Assembly (NCBI GenBank): GCA_026413225.1
Contig: CM048552.1
Span: 58,233,001 to 58,297,000 of the forward strand
Origin: Otis tarda
Taxonomy: Eukaryota > Chordata > Aves > Otidiformes > Otididae
DNA: 64,000 bases
Direction: 5' to 3'
Position numbers and translations under genes: made by a program. Within the stretch, counting starts at the first letter, position 1. Every line of letters begins with the position of its first letter. Shown here one piece after another: positions 59,418 to 64,000 of the stretch. The notes beneath the pieces were generated by a model. It ran no database searches, had not been told where the DNA came from, and saw only the letters and a program-made list of their open reading frames with translations.

Positions 59418-62400
59418 GGGATGGGATCTTAACAAAAACTCACCTTCGCAGCTGCCCTAAGCCCTGAATTTGTACGTCCTGTCCTCAGGGTTGTCAGCTC
59501 CAGCAGAGGGGTGAGGAGGGTGGTAAGGGACAGCCCTTCTTTAACCTGATGGACTGCACTAGGCAGAGCTTATTTGTCAGAGTCCACAGTCAGCTTGGGC
59601 ACCGTTATTTATCCAGTGACTCTTCTCTTGCCTTTCCTCTGATGCAGCAGGGTCAGGGTGTTGCAACAACACTAGGGACACTGGTGCTCAGTTCCACCAC
59701 TGCCAGCCTCACGCTGCAGTATGCTGCCAAAGCAGATGGCGGCTACAGAGGCAGCAGAGCGGCGTTTCTGCAGCCAAGGAGTCAGTCATGATGGAAGGGC
59801 GGGCGCGGGATGGGAAATACTACACGGCATGGACGGGAGGGATGTTAATGACATACATGCTGGTTTGTGAAGCACTTGTGAGAATCAAACATTATTGTCA
59901 GCCTGACAAGATGAGCCTTCTGTCAAAGAAATAAATATATGTCAAGCCTAGCACATGGCTCTTGAGTGCTCTCCAGAGTAACTAAGATCTGGGCTCAGAA
60001 CTGAAGCATGGATTCAGCTCTCATCTTGGCCTTGTCTTTTCTTAAGCAAGGTAGCAACAATCATGTTTTGTTCTTTGGAAAGAGGTGGTTTCATTATTCA
60101 TTGTCCATGAAACTCCATCTGCTTGCGAAAATAGTGAACAAAGGACAGGTAAAGCTGCAAATCTGCTGTGACATAAGTCCCAGGGCGATTCTGCCAAGGA
60201 TGAAGAACTTGCTATTTTGACAACTGGGCCCTAAAGATAAAATTACAGCCTTCTAATGTGCCATAGATACCTCATGCAGAGTAAAATGTGGGCTGGGCTT
60301 TCACTTTTGGGAACTGGGATTCAGTTTTGTTTGCAATTCTGTCTTCAAAGGAAGATGGTAATGGAACATGTATGGTTGTTTGAAGGAGAGCTTGTCCTCT
60401 GGCAAAATGTGGATTAGAGAAGTTTATTATAACTGGAGTCTTCACTGAAAACATCAGTGGTCACATCTCTGTGTCCTGGAGAACCAGCAGCCGTTTCCAG
60501 TGTTAAGGGAAACACAGAGCTCCTAATGTCCTTTCCCAGTATTTTCTGAAGTAGGGATTACCTGTCAGTGCCCCTAACATTTCTTTTCATGCCAGTGGTC
60601 TTCTGACTACTCTTTTTTCCCCCCGCCCCTGACAGCAGCCATGACTAATAGCTGAAGTTCTTTATTGCTCTGCTCTGCCGCCAGACATAAGTTTTCCCAC
60701 GTCACCAGTCAGAAATCATGGGAAAATGTCATCCTATTGCCAATGCTCTCAGTTCACTAAAACATTGCATGGTGTCCTCCTAGTGACCACTTTGGCCAGG
60801 CAAAGCTGTTGCCTGTATGGTTTTCTCCAGAGTTTTGGTGTAAAATCCCCATTCAGCTGTACACTCTTGATGTACTGATCTTATCAGGACAGCTTCCTGA
60901 TAAGTGCCATTTAAATCTGTAAGCCCTTGTTCTCTTCCCTGTCACCTCATCCTTCACCTGTATTGTGCATGGCCAGCTGGAGAGGACACTTTAACTAGCA
61001 ATGGACTGTTCCTCAAACTGACATAGCAGGGTAGACTTCTTGTGATTTTTTTCCCAAATCTCCAGACGGTGCCCTCCAGTGAGATTGCTGTTGTGAGAAT
61101 AGGTAGAGCTCTTTTCCATCTGGGCTACAGACATATACATAATACACACAGAGGAAAGATTATTAATGATGCAACAGTGACTGTGATGAACCATGATAGG
61201 TGATGACAGAAAGCGGGAGATGAATACATTCAAATCAGTCTGCTTGGCAGGTATATGAGATATTATTGTGTTAGAGATGGGACCTTTAGCGCTGTAACAG
61301 CAGTACCCCAGGTGAGAGATCCAGCACTGATGCTGTCAGTCAAATTTGATTTTCTCTAGGTTTCTCTCACCCATCACTATGGTGTAGGAGCACCTTTATC
61401 AAGCAATATCACTGGTGTCTGTCACAGGTGGTTCTTTCCTCCTTCCTCCTTTTCTGGCTCCAGGAGAGCAAAATTAAAACAGGCAAATCCAGAGGAGGAG
61501 AGTGGGTGCATCTCGGGAGCTGTGTTACAAAGGAGACTGCACAACACTACAGGCCATTTAATAGCTCTAGCCAGACTCCCAGTGCTAAAGCAGTTACTAG
61601 ATGTTAAAGGCAGGGAGAAAAAGATATTTGACTGCAAAGAGGATCACCCTAATGTATGCAAGTGCAATTAACTTTTTGAGACCAAGAGGAGAAAATAGGA
61701 GGCAAAGTTTTCCAAACAGCCCGTCGATCAGGCTTATGCCTTTCTTGATCCTTCAGTCAGGAAGGGATGAAAATATTTCTAAATTTGAACCCTGCCTTCA
61801 CAGTCTGAGGTCATACTTTATCTCATGGAAAAGCAAATTGTCCTGTGATCTTTTACGCTTGTCTTCTCCTCTGATCCTTCTTCCTGGGAATGGTTCCCCT
61901 TTTTCAGCCTGAAGAAATTAAGGCTGAAAAGAGCGATGTGGTTGACAGGTCCCTTGGCAGTCTACAAATGTTGAACTCTCGCATGGAGGTCATACCAAAT
62001 GATTTGTGGATGATCCATGTGAAGTTAAACATGTTTGCACAAAATGCTCATCAAATAATTCTGAATAATGAGTGCAGGTGCTAAAATCTTTGTGTGTTTA
62101 CAGGCATTTCATGATCAGAAGTAAGTGCTTAAAATTAGCCAGCTTAAGTTGTTCCTGACAGAATAATCAGCATGCTCTGCTGTGCCCTGTAGTTGCACCT
62201 TCTGTTCTGTGCCTGAATTACAGACAAAGGAGATGCTCAGTGCAGTTAGCCCTCCTCATCTGGATGTTTTAACAAGCCAGTTTTCTCATTCTGCCAAGCA
62301 AGAAATCTCAAAAGCAAACTAACTGCACAATAGGTTGGGTTTGGGGAATTAAGAATGAAAACAAAAACACTCTCATAGCTCAGATTCAGAGGAGGCTGGA

Positions 62401-64000
62401 GGTGAACTGTTGAGCTGTGCTGGTTCAAATCCCCAAAGGCTGCATCCACTTGTACGCGAAGGAGAGAAACCAGCGACCTGGGTGAGACTGGCACTGCTGC
62501 TCATCACAGGTTGGGCTACGTGAAGACAGACACAGCAAAAATCCCTGCAATTCATGAGCCTCTGTGTCTGGGATCTGTGCTTTGTGGACTCTTTAGTCAC
62601 AGAAAGCAACACTAGCATCTCATGTGTGAGCAGTTTGGACACTGTGGACAAAAGCTAGGATGATTGGGCCGTTCCCTTGCCTCCAAGGGACTTTCTTCTT
62701 TAGGAATACTTCTGACCACTTAATCCTACCTATGGTATAGATGCATCCAATTTTCCTAACCCTACAAAATCATGTGAACATCTTTCTCCAGGCAAATGTC
62801 AGCAGATAACACATGCTTCTTAGAGCCAAACCTGAGAGAAATACTAGGAGAGGTTTATAGGCAGGGATTAACACCTGTTGACCAGGAGTCCTATTTCTCC
62901 ATGGTGCGAGGGGACCGATCTAACTCAGACATGAGGATGGCTTGATCCACTTCCCATTGCAGCTGTGGATATGGATTACCTGCAGCTCCTGTACTGGCAT
63001 GCCTCTCTTGTAGGCTAGATCCTACATTTGAGCTGCACTTGAATTGCTTGCGAGTCTTGGCTCAAGAACCACAGGCTGGTTGCTCCTGATTAAAGGCCAG
63101 AGGTGGTAAAATACAGATATGGAGATAAACATCTTTCTTTGCTCAAACTACTCTAGCGCTGGTACTAGTGCTGATCAGCAACCATATGACAACCTAGAGT
63201 AGTTGCATCTCTGATGGACAGGATGAGACTCCCTGAGAGGGCAGCATTTGTTTCCTGAATTGAATCTGTTTTGTTTAAAAACAGAGGACTGTAGTCTTTA
63301 GGGCTGTTGGCTTGGCATATTATGGGGGTCCTTATGCAAATGTAATTACATGTATGAAGAAATCCTGAGAAAAATCCAAATAATTCTTAAATTGACACAA
63401 AGACTATATGCTATTGAGTTTGAGGTGATCAACCTACTGGCCATTGCATTTCAATTGCCTTTACGTTCATTTGGTGCCACTACAGTGAAATAATTTTCAC
63501 TGATTAATGCCAAGAAGCAACAGATATGTTCTTCCCTTTTATTTTTTTCCTTTTCAAAATTGAATTTAGTGCTGGTAAGCAGTGCCAAAATGACAGCTCT
63601 GCAGCCTGCAGTGTTTTATTCAGCCAAGGGACTAGTCCTAGCACAGTATGAGCAACGGATGCTTTGCTTGGCAATGGATGTGCTGAGGAAGTAAGAATCA
63701 GTCAGCTGCACCTCCTCCTTTAGCAGAGTGGTGCATAGTCCCAATGCTGGGAATGGAATGGCAACTCTGAATTTTCACAGCCTTATCTCAGTTACATGAG
63801 CCACATTTTGACTTTTCTGGTCAAAAGGCATAATTTTTGTATGAGAGGGAATAGGTGAAAAGAGATCCTACACTTGTGCAATGCTCAGACATTGTTGTCT
63901 TGTGCCTGATGATGGTAATGGGGTGTGCATACAGTCCACAGTGGAGTGAAGAGTCTCTTCTCTCAGAACCAGCATTTATTTGAGCTCCCTACATCCATGT

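Larger units (their letters stand above)
40400..64000. other. Gene-poor flank upstream of HMGXB4
   Basis: No exon of a known protein is recognisable over 23 kb on either strand. In particular there is no homeobox that would mark ISX, the next gene in human. The stretch holds CR1 relics (44775-45185, 58430-58830, 59065-59417), poly-T and poly-A runs, a short trinucleotide array and scattered candidate regulatory motifs. Open frames up to about 150 aa (for example 49606-50058 and 51019-51411) look random. Confidence 0.6.

Noticed and set aside
40400..64000. Search for an ISX homeobox exon
   Set aside because: No frame contains homeodomain helix 3 (WFQNRRAK-type) residues. ISX, if present, lies beyond the right edge.

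Overview
This is a stretch of avian-type nuclear genome. It has long introns with GT-AG boundaries, two CpG-island promoters, sparse interspersed repeats and CR1 LINE tails ending in the ATTCTATGAT repeat typical of birds. The species cannot be told from the window alone. No prokaryotic, viral, organellar, rRNA or convincing tRNA gene is present.

Two protein-coding genes lie head-to-tail on the minus strand. TOM1 (target of Myb1, an endosomal sorting adaptor with VHS and GAT domains) has all 15 coding exons between 23607 and 4193. Its reconstructed protein is 493 aa with every exon phase matching. HMGXB4 (an HMG-box nuclear protein associated with the NURF chromatin remodeller) has ten coding exons between 37384 and 26776, plus a non-coding first exon in the CpG island near 39.6-39.8 kb. 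The HMGXB4-TOM1 order and orientation match human 22q12, where HMOX1 follows TOM1 and ISX precedes HMGXB4. Neither of those two is seen here.

Layout: 1-2.9 kb is downstream flank with one CR1 tail. 2.9-4.2 kb is the probable TOM1 3' UTR. 4.2-23.6 kb is TOM1. 22.9-24.1 kb is its CpG-island promoter. 24.1-26.8 kb is the HMGXB4 3' UTR plus the short gap between genes. 26.8-39.8 kb is HMGXB4. 39.2-40.4 kb is its CpG island. 40.4-64 kb is gene-poor flank with CR1 relics, microsatellites and no convincing exon.

Two observations stand out. First, HMGXB4 exon 5 ends in an expanded Glu-Lys/Arg dipeptide tract encoded by a purine microsatellite. As written, the tract carries one extra base (33203-33209), which throws the HMG-box exons out of frame. 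This is either a sequence error or a length-polymorphic switch. Second, TOM1 intron 11 holds an unexplained coding-like exon on the same strand, encoding a hydrophobic segment and a charged tail. A phase-compatible cassette exon lies upstream. It could be a nested gene or a membrane-anchored TOM1 isoform.
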